64,000 nt of DNA from Telmatactis stephensoni (Eukaryota; Cnidaria; Anthozoa; Actiniaria; Isophelliidae). Below, one piece after another: positions 1 to 11,677 of the stretch. A program made the position numbers and the translations under genes. The stretch covers positions 124,001 through 188,000 of the forward strand of contig JALIZF010001511.1 in NCBI GenBank assembly GCA_029948255.1. Direction: 5' to 3'. The notes under the pieces were generated by a model, which worked only from the letters and a program-made list of their open reading frames with translations, did no database searches and was not told the origin of the DNA. Within the stretch, counting starts at the first letter, position 1. Each line of letters begins with the position of its first letter.

Positions 1-180
1 CACGTGCACCGATTCAAATTCGATAAGAATTCAATTTTTTGAAAATTGAATTCACGTGCACCGATTCAAATTCGATCAGAATTCAATTTTTTGAAAATTG
101 AATTCACGTGCACCGATTCAAATTCGATCAGAATTCGTTTTTTGAAAATTGAAATCATGTGTACCGATTTAAATTCCAAC
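1..180. repeat. 52-bp tandem array with CACGTG
   Basis: About 3.5 head-to-tail copies of a 52-bp unit begin CACGTGCACCGATTCAAATT at 1, 53 and 105, with a diverged copy (CATGTGTACC) at 156. Each unit contains the near-palindrome TTCAATTTTTTGAAAATTGAA, so single strands could fold. The array probably continues left of the window. No coding potential is seen. Confidence 0.85.
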
Positions 181-344
181 CGGAACGCAATGAAAATCGC
201 TATATTCGTGTCCGATTTCAATTGATGATCAAATTCAATATTCTTTCCGGTTTTCGAAGAAAGAAGCAATAGGGGGTGGCAGGTATACAAGTCGAAAGCA
301 AGTGGAAGTGGGGGTGGTCAGGGCACAGGCACCCCAGGCAATCA

Positions 345-415
345 TTTAGAGCAGCGCGTAACTGATCAGCGTACAAGGCAATGGGAAGCAAATGTAAGGG
401 TTCGGGTTCGAATCC
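345..415 (+). repeat. tRNA-like relic, possible SINE head
   Basis: The stretch contains a perfect Pol III B-box (GGTTCGAATCC, near 402-412). Upstream is TTAGAGC, which resembles the 3' part of a tRNA D-arm, and a loop containing CTGATCA, which would give a GAT (Ile-like) anticodon. The 5' acceptor half and a good A-box are not clear, and the variable region is too long for a working tRNA. A decayed tRNA-derived SINE head is the best reading. A chance B-box cannot be excluded. Confidence 0.3.
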
Positions 416-841
416 TGGAAGTCCTGGAATAAATATCTTTTCATCTTTTTGCATGATTTTTTCTGGCTTTGAAGCATTTTAAGCTGTTTCTTAATTTTTT
501 TTTCTCTCCCCTTACATAGAAGAACTAAAGGCCGGTTACTTCGGCCATTACCAGCGAACACCTCTTCTTTGACCTCCAAATAATGCTAGATAAATGTCCC
601 AATCACCTCCAAAACCACCACAGCACTCAAGGCCAGTTGTCACTTCAACTATAAATTGCACCGGAAATTTAAATTCATTTCGTGCGTCTCGAACGATTCA
701 CACAAAAAAAATGTGCACACGGGACGCCTAATGTGTTACTTGCCTGTCTCCATAACTTCGTGCAGACACATTATAAGCGTCTTTGATTAGTATAAAAACA
801 GCCAAATATTTTTTTTGTGGTTGGCCTAAAAACGTACGTAC

Positions 842-1076
842 CCTTGCCGAGTTCAAAACAATGGTCTTCACTGCATATTGTGTACTTCTTGCGAGGTGTT
901 TCTACGCCATGGGTCGTGCCTTTGTCCACGGCTTGTGAGTATAGCACTGCTAGCGTTATACATGCTATGCCTGCTATCAGCAGCAATGTAAAGAGGAAAA
1001 CAGTAATTGGAAAACAGACTTTCTTCGACTTGAAGTAAACACGATGGTCGTCCACCAACTCTTCTGTATCAGACAT
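842..1076 (-). CDS. First coding exon of a type II membrane protein, possibly M13 peptidase-like
   Basis: The frame starts at ATG 1076. It encodes about 25 polar residues (MSDTEELVDDHRVYFKSKK), then a hydrophobic span of about 22 residues (around 21-46), then an extracellular-looking segment with CSEDHC. It would end at a good splice donor, AAGG/GTACGT, at 842/841. A short cytosolic tail, one signal-anchor and early cysteines are typical of neprilysin/endothelin-converting-enzyme-like M13 peptidases, but no catalytic domain lies in the window, so the family is a guess. The next exons would lie left of position 1. It is the only ORF here that looks like a host gene rather than a transposon. 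Confidence 0.45.
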
Positions 1077-3454
1077 GATTTACTTCTTATGGATCTTATA
1101 CTGAAAGAAACGTGCTATTTCCAAAAATTCATTAGCATTCAGTTCTATAAATATTCAATGTTATGACCAGCTATGCACGTGGTACACTGGAGACATAAAA
1201 TAAAAGCCCTCTATTGACTAGTACATAGCCCTGTCACGTGACTCTCTTGCATACCATGGCTCGGTCGGGACTGGGAACTATGTATCCCCGTGTCAATATG
1301 GCGGACGTTTTGCTCAATGCGGGAAGGACGACTAGTTCGCTCGTTTCAAACAGTTATCGTTGATAATATTAATCCAAGGTGTGTATACTGAAACTAGATG
1401 GGAGTGTGACGATCGAGCGGACACTTGTGAAGACTACCTGACGAATTTTCCACACTGTAGTTCAAAAATGGACGAAAAAATGAGCTTAGCTTTCATGTGT
1501 ATGTAAGTCTTTCAAATAAAAAAGTTAGAAATGCAAGTCATTTTTGATGACTGATTCAGTTTCAAAGACGATTTCCGTATACATTTCACTCGTTTAAATA
1601 AAGGTTGTACTTGTGGATTTGTATTGATATAGGCTAAATTATTATTTTTTTGTCATTAGCATTCCTCGACCCAATCATAAATGCGATTGCAACTAGAGGA
1701 TGGGTACTTTACTTTACAAATTTTGGCATTTATTTTATTAATAGAATCATAATATTCCCATCAGTACATGGTGAAAAGAATCATGTATAGATTACAAGTT
1801 AAACAGCTGGCTTCATTTCTCATCTTTTCAGATGAGCGTGTTTCTTTATTGTTGTGTAAAATCTTGAACACTCTTGCGTTCATGAACTGTTGTATACATC
1901 ATTTTATCACATGTACTTCTATTATTCTAATAGATAGATATTTAAGATGTTTTCTATTTTTGCTACAAAAATTTTACATACTTTACATTAACACAAATGC
2001 TATCCCTTCAGAACATTGCTTTCAAAAACAATTATAGTAGCAAATGTTGCTTCCAGATTTCTTATCAAAACAGTCAAATATCTTGTTGCTTCACCAAATT
2101 TTGTGCCAGTGGATTTTTGAGTAAAACTCCTTCGCTTTTCACAAAATATTCTCTCATTTAATCAGAACATCATAAAATAGATGAAAATGGGAAGGGAATA
2201 AGCCCCAGGTGTGATTACATATTACCATCTCTCTATAACAGAATCCTTTTCAAGTAGCTCACTAATTAAAACTATTGTTTGTGTTCTTGTAGGAATTTAA
2301 ACTAATTTGTACATGATAGGGCTTTGAAAAGGATTCTGGTATAGACAGGAGCTCATCATGCTTTGGGGGAAAATGGGATAGAGGAAAGCCAATATTGTTC
2401 CCTTTCCTTACCAGCCCCCTTCCAAGTACCAGCAATGCATGTTAAAATAGAGAATTTAAGATGGCGAGACAACTGACAAAAGTATCGCTTGCAGCACTTC
2501 ACTTTCGATAAGAAGTGGCTAGTGTATGAAATTATTAGAATGTAGCAATGAGATAATATATCAATTGAAAGAAAGTAGAAAAAGGTATTTTTTGACCAAG
2601 CTGCAAACCTTGGGTATATTGCACTCTTCAAACAAGAATGTGTGTATTGAATCTCATGGTTATCTGATAGGTTTGTTCTTGAAAATGTCTTTTGTGCATG
2701 CATATATTAAACTCATTATTTCCTTCCTTCACAGTCTTTTTACATGAAGATATGTGAACTTTAAGATGGCTATTACCCTACAAACAAGAAAATAATGTGC
2801 ACCATATGCACACAAAATTTATGTGCATATTAATATAGATAAAGGGTTGTAATACTAATCAATGCAGATATTCCTTGGTACAGTCATTCATTCCATTTGC
2901 TTTACTGCAAAGCAGCAATTCCATTTTCATAATAATTGTTTTGAGACCTGAAAGGATTTTCATGAAGGGTTTCATTTGAAAATGGCCTAAGTGACTTTAT
3001 TGATGATATTTTTTCAATGGTATAAAATGGTATAATTAACTTTCCTATTCTGGAAAAATTAATCTCAGGACATCCATCAAAAAGTCACTCAGGTCATTTT
3101 CACAGGGAACCCTTCAATTTCTTAAAGGTTTACAACTGACTTTTTGGGTTCCCCTTAAATAGAATACTCAGTAAAACATTGACCAATATCCTTTTATCAT
3201 GGACTAGTTATAAAATTGCACATGCTGTTTATGTGCATGTCCACACACTCTTTGCATGTATTCCCTCTTATCCCTATCCTTCAATTAACTTTTGCATAAA
3301 TGGTATTGCTCTTTCACAGAAAACAGGGATGGATTTAGGTTAGGGCAAAGGGGACACATCCCTTCCCTTTTGGAAATTTGAATACCATTTTTTGAATACC
3401 TTTTTGACTCACTCATACTCCAAAGGATTATTATGTTGTTATGTGAGTTATTGC

Positions 3455-3597
3455 TAGAGTGCACGCACTTAATCCGTGAAACATAAATAGTACAAAATAG
3501 TGCTAAATTATGGTAATTCCTTTGTTTCCTATTGTCAATCAACACTATTTACTACTAATTAGTAGTGTTTGTTTCACGGATTAAGTGCATGCACTCT
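3455..3597. mobile_element. Small foldback (MITE-like), ~143 bp
   Basis: A 27-28-bp inverted repeat, AGAGTGCACGCACTTAATCC... at 3456-3482 and its complement at 3571-3597, has one mismatch (CACGC/CATGC). The arms enclose about 88 bp of AT-rich sequence. The shape is typical of a MITE. No clear target duplication was found. Confidence 0.55.
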
Positions 3598-5004
3598 ATC
3601 ACTTTCTTATGGCATAAAAAAATGTGTAACTGAATAGCCTATTGTTACACAAATCCTCCAGCCTGCTTTGAGCACTTCCTTTTAGATGGTCCAATATTGT
3701 CTGAAATGAAACTAGCTAGTGTGGACACCTCTCTGAGGCTGGCAGGCACTAAGAGCTTGTCCTGAAAGTAAGGTAAGGCCAGGTGCTGGTCCTAGAGTTA
3801 CTGTATGCCTTTTTCATTGACTTTTGCTTTACTCATTGGTTTTGTGCAGTATCCATGAGTTGTCTCATTGACAACTTTGACTTTTTTAAATATCTTTTTT
3901 GAAACCAATGTTGCATGCCCCCTCTTGTAAATTTATTTGTAAATACCTTTATCTTTTTAAGTGTAGGAAAGTGTAGGAAATGTTCACCCTGTTACTATAT
4001 ATGTCTGTGTGTGTATGTTATGGATATCTTAAAATTATTATAAGGGAAATGGTAGCACATCTAAGCTACTCTTACTCTAAGCTTTCACACACTTAAACAG
4101 CAACAAAATTATGAAATGTTTATCTACTTATACACAAGAAAAATTGTATTACATTCATGTTGATTTGGGAAATTTTTTGGATAATGAGTGAGAATATGGG
4201 TGTGATTTTTTTTACTAACTTTCTTTTCCAAAATAGAACAATATTAAGTATTGTGACAAAGAAAGTATGTACAAAATTGATTTAGAACTTGTAGGTACTG
4301 AAATGTGGTTTTGGAGATGCCTGTGGAGTTTAATTACTGACACAAGGAAATTGACCCTTTGTACTCTCCTGAGGACTTTTACTTTACAACCTCTCACGAC
4401 CAAGTTCCACTGTTACGTAACTATATTAAAGTTCACATATTTGATTTATAGTCATTTCAAAAACATTGCATGTGAGGTTTCAGAAAACACTGTGCACAAA
4501 TATATTAAGCCTGAATTTTTTGGGTCTATGAGGGGGTTAGTAACAGCCCTGTCACAATCATGTTGAATTATTGTGTTTTTACGTTTTCCGTAATGTGCAT
4601 TGTGATTGTTCAAGTTTATCAGTTTCAGAAATTTTTCGAGGAAATAAAAAATGATTCAAAACAGTTTTAAAAACGCTATACAAGAGCCTCTACAGATTAA
4701 ACAACAAAATCATTTAGCGACCGACTGCGCAAAATATCAAACACTGATCAGAACTTTCCTCGAGGACTTTTTGTTGGCATTTTCGTTTTGGTTCTTGCAG
4801 TTTTGTTTTCCACAAAATAGGCAAAAAAGCTGGTACTCTCGCGTCAAAAACCGTCAAATTTCCACTATACATACATTCTGAGTTTTGAAGAAGCATATGT
4901 TGCAGTGGCAATGCTTCATTACTCCATTGCAAGTTTCGTCTTGACAAATGTTTGCATTTTCGAAGCAAGAAAATTGATTTTCTGCGTTTTCTTTGTCTTC
5001 TTCG

Positions 5005-5016
5005 GCCGCCATCTTG
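5005..5016 (-). promoter_or_regulatory. YY1-like CAAGATGGCGGC element
   Basis: The minus strand reads CAAGATGGCGGC, matching the animal YY1 consensus often found at transcription starts, followed by an open frame MAAEEDKENAENQ. The position inside the right inverted repeat suggests a start region for a lost element gene. Activity is unproven. Confidence 0.3.
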
Positions 5017-5135
5017 GTCCGCCATATTGACACGGGGAGACAAAGAAATCCAATCGTGTTCAATTATGCAAGGTCGGACGACAGCCAATCAGAATGCAGC
5101 GCGTTCCGGGCTATGTACTAGACAATCTATGAGGA

Positions 5136-7308
5136 CATGTGGTTACTGGTAGTCAAAACATATAGCATCCACAATCATCACCATGTCTACTATTGTATAT
5201 TTTTAGAGTTATGGCCTAGTTTGCATTAATTTATGATCACTCTCAGTACATATGGATAACTGCATGGTCTTAGTACTTGATCAAGTCCCAACCATCATCT
5301 GATGTATAAGTTTCCATTCCAAGACTGCCCATGGATACCCCCACTGATGTATAGGCGTACTAGTAATAACTATACTGTAGTATATACTGTATAAAACTTG
5401 TCTAAAATGTTAAACATAAATGATGATCCATTGCAGTAAAAGCACAGAAGTGTTGGGAACTCAAATCAGTTTGCATAAATAACAAGCATTTATTCACAAA
5501 CACGAATTGTTTATTCACAATTATCCAATACCATTGGTAATATTTTTACATCAGGAATGTCTTAGTATTAAAACAGGAAAATCTGGAACAAAAAATGAGG
5601 GGAAAAAACATTTGCCAATAGTACAGTATGTATTGGAAGTCCATTAATCTAATTTACCGTAATCTCTAATGAGTAAATGAACTATAACTCGATTTTGGTC
5701 GATCATTTTGGACTTGTTTAGAGACCAAAAATAATCAATAGTCAGAAAAATATAAATAGCCTCTGATACTCTGAAGGGAGTTTTAAAATTTTGTAATGAC
5801 TGAATCCGATAAGAAATAATCGGTCTAATTGAGATCAACTCATCTTTCACATGTTTTATAGAACATTAGTACAATATGTGCAGATAAAATCAAAAACAAA
5901 CTAGACGCTGGTCGCCAGCATTACTGGGCTACCTGTGGCTATTGGCATTGGCTGGTACAGATATGTGCATCTAATTATAGGCTGTTCCATACTGTCCCGC
6001 AGAAGTATGAAGTGAACTGTGGAATTTTGTTCCATGTTCAACAATTGACTTAAAGTTTCTGAATTCCAATACTGGGTAGATTTTATCAGGGAAAAACAAA
6101 GAGAATACATTGTGGGCTTGAGGGTGAGGCATAGCAATTGCATTTCTAGCATGTGAATCAAATAGTTTTTACCATCTGAGATACAGTACATGTCCACAGT
6201 ACTACAACGAACTGTTAATTATGAATAAGGTATAATTTTGTGTGATGAAAGACTGCATTGTATTGTTTTTCTAATCAAAAATTTCTAGTGTACAATAGTC
6301 ATGAATAGTACCACTGTAGCTTAAACTGTAGCCAAGTTTATAGGTAGTATTGAATATGGAAAATATTTCAGGTACTTTTGTTAACAAATGTTTGTTAGGA
6401 AAGTCTAGATGAACTACTATAGATACAGTTCATTACCAATGTTCATTATTTGAACTAAGTCCATTGATGATGAACTATACCATTATTTCTGTGGGCAAAT
6501 ATTAGTGATGTGAGGGACATAGCTACACACTGGCTACCTGCAATCAACCTAAACAATAGCACATTGTCTTGACTATAAGGTGCTTGGATAGTCTTAATGG
6601 GACCAATAGGACTAGGATTTCTATATCACTTGACAGAATAAAATTGGAACGATTCACTCTGTGATTTCAATTTTTTTTAGACATATGACTTGTAGTTTTC
6701 CTTATATGCATGGGAATCATGTACTAATTACCCTTTATTAAGCATACTGGATTGAGATTATTCCTTGCTAATTTTACCTTACATTTCATTACGTTTACTC
6801 GAAATTTAACATAAAAAAAGTCGAATATATCGAAATCTATTATTTATCCCCCAACTTTTCTGCAATTAAAACACGCTGAATCATATCTAAGATGAAATAT
6901 TTTGCTAATTCTATTAGGAAAAATAGGGAACACTAATATTATTATGATATTTTACTTGTTTATACTCCTAACTTGAACTTTATATCAAGTACATTACTGT
7001 CGCTATGTACCTATAAGGCTAAGACATAATTCAAGGAAATTTGCTTTCTGTTTGCTTCTTATACACATTGAAAGAAAAAATAATTATTTATATTAAGATC
7101 GCTAGAAATATAATATATTTTTTCGGTGTTGTAAAATATATGGAAATTTTCTATGAAGAAAACATGTATTTCCCCATATATTTTCAAATCTACATGACAT
7201 CCCCCATGGAAATTCTACAGCAAATACATATTTATCTTATCTATTTTCAAAATAGATCATGGAAATTGGTGATAAAATGGGGAAGTACTTAAAATATATT
7301 TTGTTTTA
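5136..7308. other. No gene recognised
   Basis: AT-rich sequence without splice-supported exons. A 98-codon minus frame at 5901-6197 has no recognisable motif. I see no repeats of note here. Confidence 0.5.
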
Positions 7309-7541
7309 AGGCGGTGTTACACGAGACGATTTTTAACGGCGATTTTCAGCGCAACGGCGTTGCGTTAAAAATCTTTCTCGTGTTACATGACACTCGGAAC
7401 GATTTTCCTTGCAATTTTCGCTTCGGCAACGCGTTGCGAGTTTTTGAATCCAAGTCAGAAACTCGCAACGGAAAATATTGCAAGTTGTTGCTACCTTGCG
7501 CGGAAAATCGTGGTTAAAAATCGTCTCGTGTAACACCGCCC
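7309..7541. mobile_element. Harbinger-type MITE, 233 bp, TTA duplication
   Basis: Long terminal inverted repeats, (A/G)GGCGGTGTTACACGAGACG..., match for about 30 bp at the ends and continue imperfectly inward. The element is flanked by TTA at 7306-7308 and TTA at 7542-7544. A 3-bp TWA target duplication and a G-rich terminus are characteristic of the PIF/Harbinger superfamily. There is no coding content. The well-kept ends suggest a fairly recent insertion. Confidence 0.75.
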
Positions 7542-7584
7542 TTAGATAAGTACAATATTACAGTCGTCTGTTTGCTCACAAAAC

Positions 7585-8470
7585 ATGAATGAAAAAGACT
7601 CAGCCTCTGAAGGTAAGTAAGCGGAATTTCGTAGAAAGTTCTCACTGATCAATAATGCAAAATATAGAGCAAATAATTAACGATTACAGTTGTATTTGTT
7701 ATAGGACTGTGGCCTACGAGTACGAGTAGAGCACGTGCAAGACCAAGAAAAGACAGCATATCCGATGCAGAGAAAATACTATATCGTCAGGCAGTGGCTA
7801 CAACTGCTAACGACTGGCAACAGATTTTGCGCTTTTTTATAAAGCACAAAGATTTATTATCGGAGGAAGTCAAGAAAAAGTATGAAACAGCTTACAAGAA
7901 TATCAACAACAAAGAGGCTGTGAAACCCATCCGAAGCCGTTTATCAAACATTGGGCGAAAAGTAAGAGACGCACCAGAAGTTCGCAAACGAGAGGAACGA
8001 AACGCAAAAAGTTTGAACAACATGACTGCTGAAGATATAGTAATAAGGATGAAGAATGTCCAAGCACATGACAACGATGACCCTCTATGCAACTTGAGTT
8101 CGGAAAGCGAGCTGGATCAGCAACCGGGAACAAGTTACAAAACCCGCTCTCTTGATAAAGAAATATTTGGCCAATCATTTGACGAATCGTCAGCAGAAGA
8201 AGTAGAAAGTGCTGTAGATGATATCATAGATAATAGTGGGAAGCAACCGGCTATGAAAGAATCGAAGAAGGGGAAAAAAAAAACAAGAAGCCAGTTAAGA
8301 GATTAAAAAAAGGGAAAAAAGCAAAGTCTCTGACCAAAAAAGCTGAAAAACTGATGCATGTAGGTTTAAAGGCTGCAAAACTTCACATGAAATTCCCTAA
8401 AGAAAGCGCACAGGCACAAGGGATGGGCATGAGCGCCAGCCAGTCCAGCGCTGAGTCAGATACAGACTAA
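7585..8470 (+). pseudogene. N-terminal part of an uncharacterised transposon protein (frameshifted)
   Basis: A short first exon, ATG at 7585 (MNEKDSASE), ends at GAAG/GTAAGT. The frame resumes after TTGTTATAG near 7706 and runs through about 200 codons of lysine/glutamate-rich, probably helical protein. At an A-run near 8275-8283 the frame is lost, and a lysine-rich continuation in another frame ends near 8470 (..SSAESDTD stop). No known domain is recognised. Its position ahead of Ulp1-like and OTU segments on the same strand suggests one original multidomain element. It could also be a separate accessory ORF. Confidence 0.45.
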
Positions 8471-8526
8471 GTTTATTGGCGTCACGCATGCAAAATCAGA
8501 GACAAGGCATCAAAGGCTTCAAAAAA

Positions 8527-9084
8527 GGCAGCGCAGAATATGATTAGGCGAAACTTGTTAAAATCTCCACCAACCCTTTACGATACAGGAGAAACGGTTC
8601 TAGTAAGGGTAGTTAAAAAACATCTGCGAAAAAGACAGGCAAAAAGCTTACACTAAAGACGAACGCTGAAGGTGAAATCCAGAAAACAAATCATAAGAAG
8701 CATCGTTATAACATAAAGTATACTGATCCCAACACAGGAAAAGAAATGTGCAAATGGTTCTCTGTAAATGATATCACATCTCTTACAATCGAGGAAGAAT
8801 CAAACAGGCAACTAAAAGCAGAAAAGAAGGCATCTCTAGTCAAATCCAGGCCTAAATCAGAAAAAAGCAGTGGAAGTGACAAAAAAGATGTCAATATACC
8901 TGGAACACAAGAGTCTTCTGTTTTGTTTAGAACAGATAAGGTGCAGAACGAGGAAGTACGGGAAAGTGTAGGTGAAAGTGTTCTTGACAGTGCCCTTTTT
9001 GAGATTATAAATACCAAGAAACTCAGTAATGAAACCGTTAACCTATATACTACCTACGTAGCTGAGATCTGTCCCCAACCCTAA
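8527..9084 (+). pseudogene. Integrase C-terminal-like segment (decayed)
   Basis: One frame reads YDTGETVLVRVVKK near 8577. After a shift, a second frame reads RYNIKYTDPNTGKE..WFSVNDITSLTIEEE at about 8700-8800, then about 90 charged residues to a stop at 9084. A 'GETVLVR' strand plus a 'W.SV.DITSLT.EEE' ending resembles the beta-barrel that follows the integrase core in several animal transposons. This is recognition by motif, not by alignment. The catalytic DDE core is absent. At least one frameshift makes it non-functional. Confidence 0.4.
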
Positions 9085-9212
9085 CGCTTGTTACAGCGAG
9101 CACATTTTTTATCCATCACTGGATAGAAACAGTAACACGGATGTACCAATATATCGAAAATTCATAAATAACAGGAAGCTCGACGACGGAATCGAAAAGT
9201 TGTAATTCCGTG

Positions 9213-9489
9213 CACATTACAGAATTAGAACACTGGCTGTTAGTAGTGCTTTGCTTGCTCAAACTTTCTATGACGATATACGATTCTTTGAAGTTAAATG
9301 AACAGACTTATACTAAAGTATTTTCAAAGCTACAAGTCATAGTTTATTGCAAAAGAGTGCGAGAATTGTCCTGAAAATTTACAAAGTGGGACTCTAGATC
9401 CAAGCAACTGGACGGAAAACGTTTTCAAAGATGCGCCAAAGCAAACTAACGATGTTGACTGTGGCATTTTCATAGTGTGCAACTATTAA
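9213..9489 (+). pseudogene. Ulp1/C48-like cysteine protease relic
   Basis: One frame carries ELEHWLLVVL with the catalytic His-Trp pair (His codon 9231-9233), followed by the TIYDSL strand expected after it. It stops near 9373. A second frame continues with LDPSNWTENVF and the oxyanion Gln plus catalytic Cys motif QTNDVDCGIFIVCNY (Cys codon 9460-9462). Order and spacing match the core of Ulp1/SENP SUMO-specific peptidases. The frameshift makes it a pseudogene. It lies between the integrase-like and OTU segments, so the parent element carried two different ubiquitin-family peptidases. Confidence 0.7.
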
Positions 9490-9642
9490 AAAACTTTTCA
9501 GTCGAAGTTTATAGGAGCAAATGTTTCAGACTCAGAGACAACACATTTACGAGATGAAATGGCAAATGAACCTACTAGACCTTCCCATCTTGGTTTCAGC
9601 TCCTCCTGATGACTGCTGCTCACTTCAGGGAGTGTTCTGTAA

Positions 9643-10338
9643 TCCTTCCAACATGGCAGTTCATGGCAGTTCAACAAGAAGGTATTAGATCAGCAAGTCC
9701 AAGACGCAGGCCTTTGCTATCGTGGAGAAACGCCGATGGATGGAAACTGCTTTTTTCATGCTGTAAGCGATCAACTGAGGAGGCTAGGTCGACCTCACCA
9801 GCCCCATACGACCTTGAGAGAAAATGTTATTACGTACCTACGTGACCATCCCCGAACACCAGACGGTACACACTATTCCCAGTTCATAAATCATCGTGGA
9901 TGGAACTCATATTTGACACGAATGCAAAAGGATGGTGAATGGGCAGACTGGATCATTGTATGGGCAATGTCCAATATGCTTGATATAGACATTGCAATAA
10001 TCTCATCAACTGGAAGCGCTGGCCTCAGAATAGTAACTCCGCATTCCACCAGCGGAAGAGAGTCAGAAAATAAGAAAGAAGATATGATTCTTCTTGGCCA
10101 TGAAGCTGAAATCCACTACTACAGCTTGGATGTAAACCCAGTGACTGCAATGAAACAGAAGTATGGCGAGGGAAAGATAACGACTGAGACATGCCCCAGA
10201 TGTAACAAAGAGTACAATAATGTTTCTAGTGGAGTGCATGAAATCGGATGCTCACTGGTGTATTACTCTACAGAACAGGAGGTCTGCGAAAAATGTATGT
10301 ATGAGGAGTCTCATCCTCTGAACTTTGATTCAGATTAG
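9643..10338 (+). CDS. OTU-family cysteine protease with C-terminal zinc-binding tail (transposon-borne)
   Basis: OTU proteases remove ubiquitin and related modifiers. The frame is open from 9643. The first clear Met is at 9736, directly before the OTU Cys box (MDGNCFFHAV, Cys codon 9748-9750). A central block GEWADWIIVWAMSNML is typical of the fold, and the His box EIHYYSL places the catalytic His about 122 residues after the Cys. After the domain, CPRC..(about 20)..C and VCEKC could form a small zinc ribbon. The frame upstream of 9736 probably belonged to the same protein. No stop or shift occurs in about 200 codons, so this part is much better kept than its upstream neighbours. It lies in a transposon context, so a host role is not assumed. 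Confidence 0.75.
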   Translation, partial: SFQHGSSWQFNKKVLDQQVQDAGLCYRGETPMDGNCFFHAVSDQLRRLGRPHQPHTTLRENVITYLRDHPRTPDGTHYSQFINHRGWNSYLTRMQKDGEWADWIIVWAMSNMLDIDIAIISSTGSAGLRIVTPHSTSGRESENKKEDMILLGHEAEIHYYSLDVNPVTAMKQKYGEGKITTETCPRCNKEYNNVSSGVHEIGCSLVYYSTEQEVCEKCMYEESHPLNFDSD

Positions 10339-10821
10339 AGTTATATAGATATGGATATATACTTAAAATCCAAAAACTAAAAGTTGTTTATATATCTTTA
10401 TATAGTCTTAGTAGAAGAGCACACCTAGTTCATTTGAAAAACATATATTAGTATACATCGTTAAACGTTAAAAACCTTATTCAGAGTTTCACCGCACAAA
10501 GAAACCAGTCAGATATGTTAACATGGTACAAAAAGACATATATATAAGACATGTTTAGTGAATAATATAATGTTATTGTTTTGGTTAGCAACTTTATACA
10601 GGCATAAGACTGAGGCATTGCTGATACTGATCAAAAGTATTCTTTACAAAAAATGTTTTTAGATTTTTCAAACTAAAAATCATCCTTTTCATTAAATAAA
10701 GATTGCTCGGTTTGGTTGTTGCTATGTAGTCTTGTCACCATAAATGAGAAACGATAAAAAAGACACACTTACAACGTTTGTAGTCCACAGTCCCGAGGGT
10801 CCAGATCCTATTTTTTCTCCA
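10339..10821. other. No gene recognised
   Basis: AT-rich 3' flank of the OTU gene. An AATAAA-like stretch lies near 10695. Nothing else is supported. Confidence 0.5.
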
Positions 10822-10937
10822 GGGATCATTTAAGCGGCGAATGAGGATCATTTAAGCAGCGGGGATCATTTAAGCGGCGATTTGGGGATCACTTAAGCGG
10901 CGGGGATCACTTTAGCGGCGGGGATCACTTAAGCGGC
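10822..10937. repeat. Short tandem array, GGGATCA(T/C)TTAAGCGGC
   Basis: Six copies of an 18-23-bp motif, GGGATCAYTTAAGCGGC, are separated by a variable spacer. Each copy contains TTAAGCGGC, and five of the six contain the AAGCGGCG/GGGGATC join. The array is much more GC-rich than its surroundings. No function is known to me. Confidence 0.8.
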
Positions 10938-11677
10938 TGTACAACAACTGACACATTGACAGAAAACAGTCTGTAATTTATATTGACAATGTAACCCCTC
11001 TATGATCTGTTAAAATCCTTGCTCTCTGAAGTCACTGCCATAACAGGCGAGATCATTGGGATGAACTGAATCTTTAGTTGTTCAGTTGCATGTAGTAAAG
11101 GAGTTGTACTATACATTATTTGTGTGCACTTGGTTGAGCAATCATGGTCCCAAACACTAGCTTGACTTCTCGAATTCAGGAGCTGGGGAAATAACTAACC
11201 ATGAGATACAAGACATGAAGACTAAAGACATGATCAAAGGCTGTAGAATTACGGTTATTGATGCTAGGCACCAGCAAGCAGCCTTTAAAACGGTATTCAT
11301 AAGTTTCTTGAAAATGCTATTAACAAAAATTCTTCAAAATCACTGTACATGAGATATCCATGAAAGGTATAAATCCTGTTAAGTGATTCTTCTGAAATTT
11401 TCCTGGTCACAAGAAATAAGGCTATATTTCAAAAACCGCTATGGCATCCTTGCATTGCTATGGTAACTCCGATCACGACCACACCTAGTTCACAGTAAAC
11501 TTTCATCTTTATGTAGGTCAGCTACAATAACCATTATTCATTTCAATGGTTTACAACGTACTAGCAGATCAAACTTAAAATTAATCAATTCTCTTAAAAA
11601 TCAATATTTTTATGTTTACTTCTTGATTAGCTCCGCTATTCTAAGTACTAATAATAATAGCGAGTATTTGTATAGGT

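Larger units (their letters stand above)
1218..5121. mobile_element. 3.9-kb interval bounded by diverged inverted repeats
   Basis: CTAGTACATAGCCC at 1218-1231 recurs inverted at 5108-5121. TCCCCGTGTCAATATGGCGGAC at 1285-1306 recurs inverted, apparently exactly, at 5017-5038. A shared CTTGCATA lies between the two blocks, so the arms are collinear but diverged. The interior has no recognisable transposase. The arms contain ATG contexts (MADV.. reading inward from the left, MADQDGG.. from the right), as if each arm once held the start of an element-encoded gene. It could be an old non-autonomous DNA transposon or an inverted segmental duplication. Apart from the foldback at 3455-3597, the interior holds only AT-rich sequence. 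Confidence 0.45.

Noticed and set aside
345..415. Functional tRNA-Ile gene
   Set aside because: The B-box is perfect but the acceptor stem, A-box and variable-loop length do not fit; kept only as a relic.
1467..1502. Short ATG exon (MDEKMSLAFMC) followed by GTAAGT
   Set aside because: A good donor alone is not enough; no downstream exon in phase could be found.
5901..6197. 98-codon minus-strand frame as a host exon
   Set aside because: No recognisable domain, no convincing splice acceptor and donor, and ordinary codon content for random AT-rich DNA.
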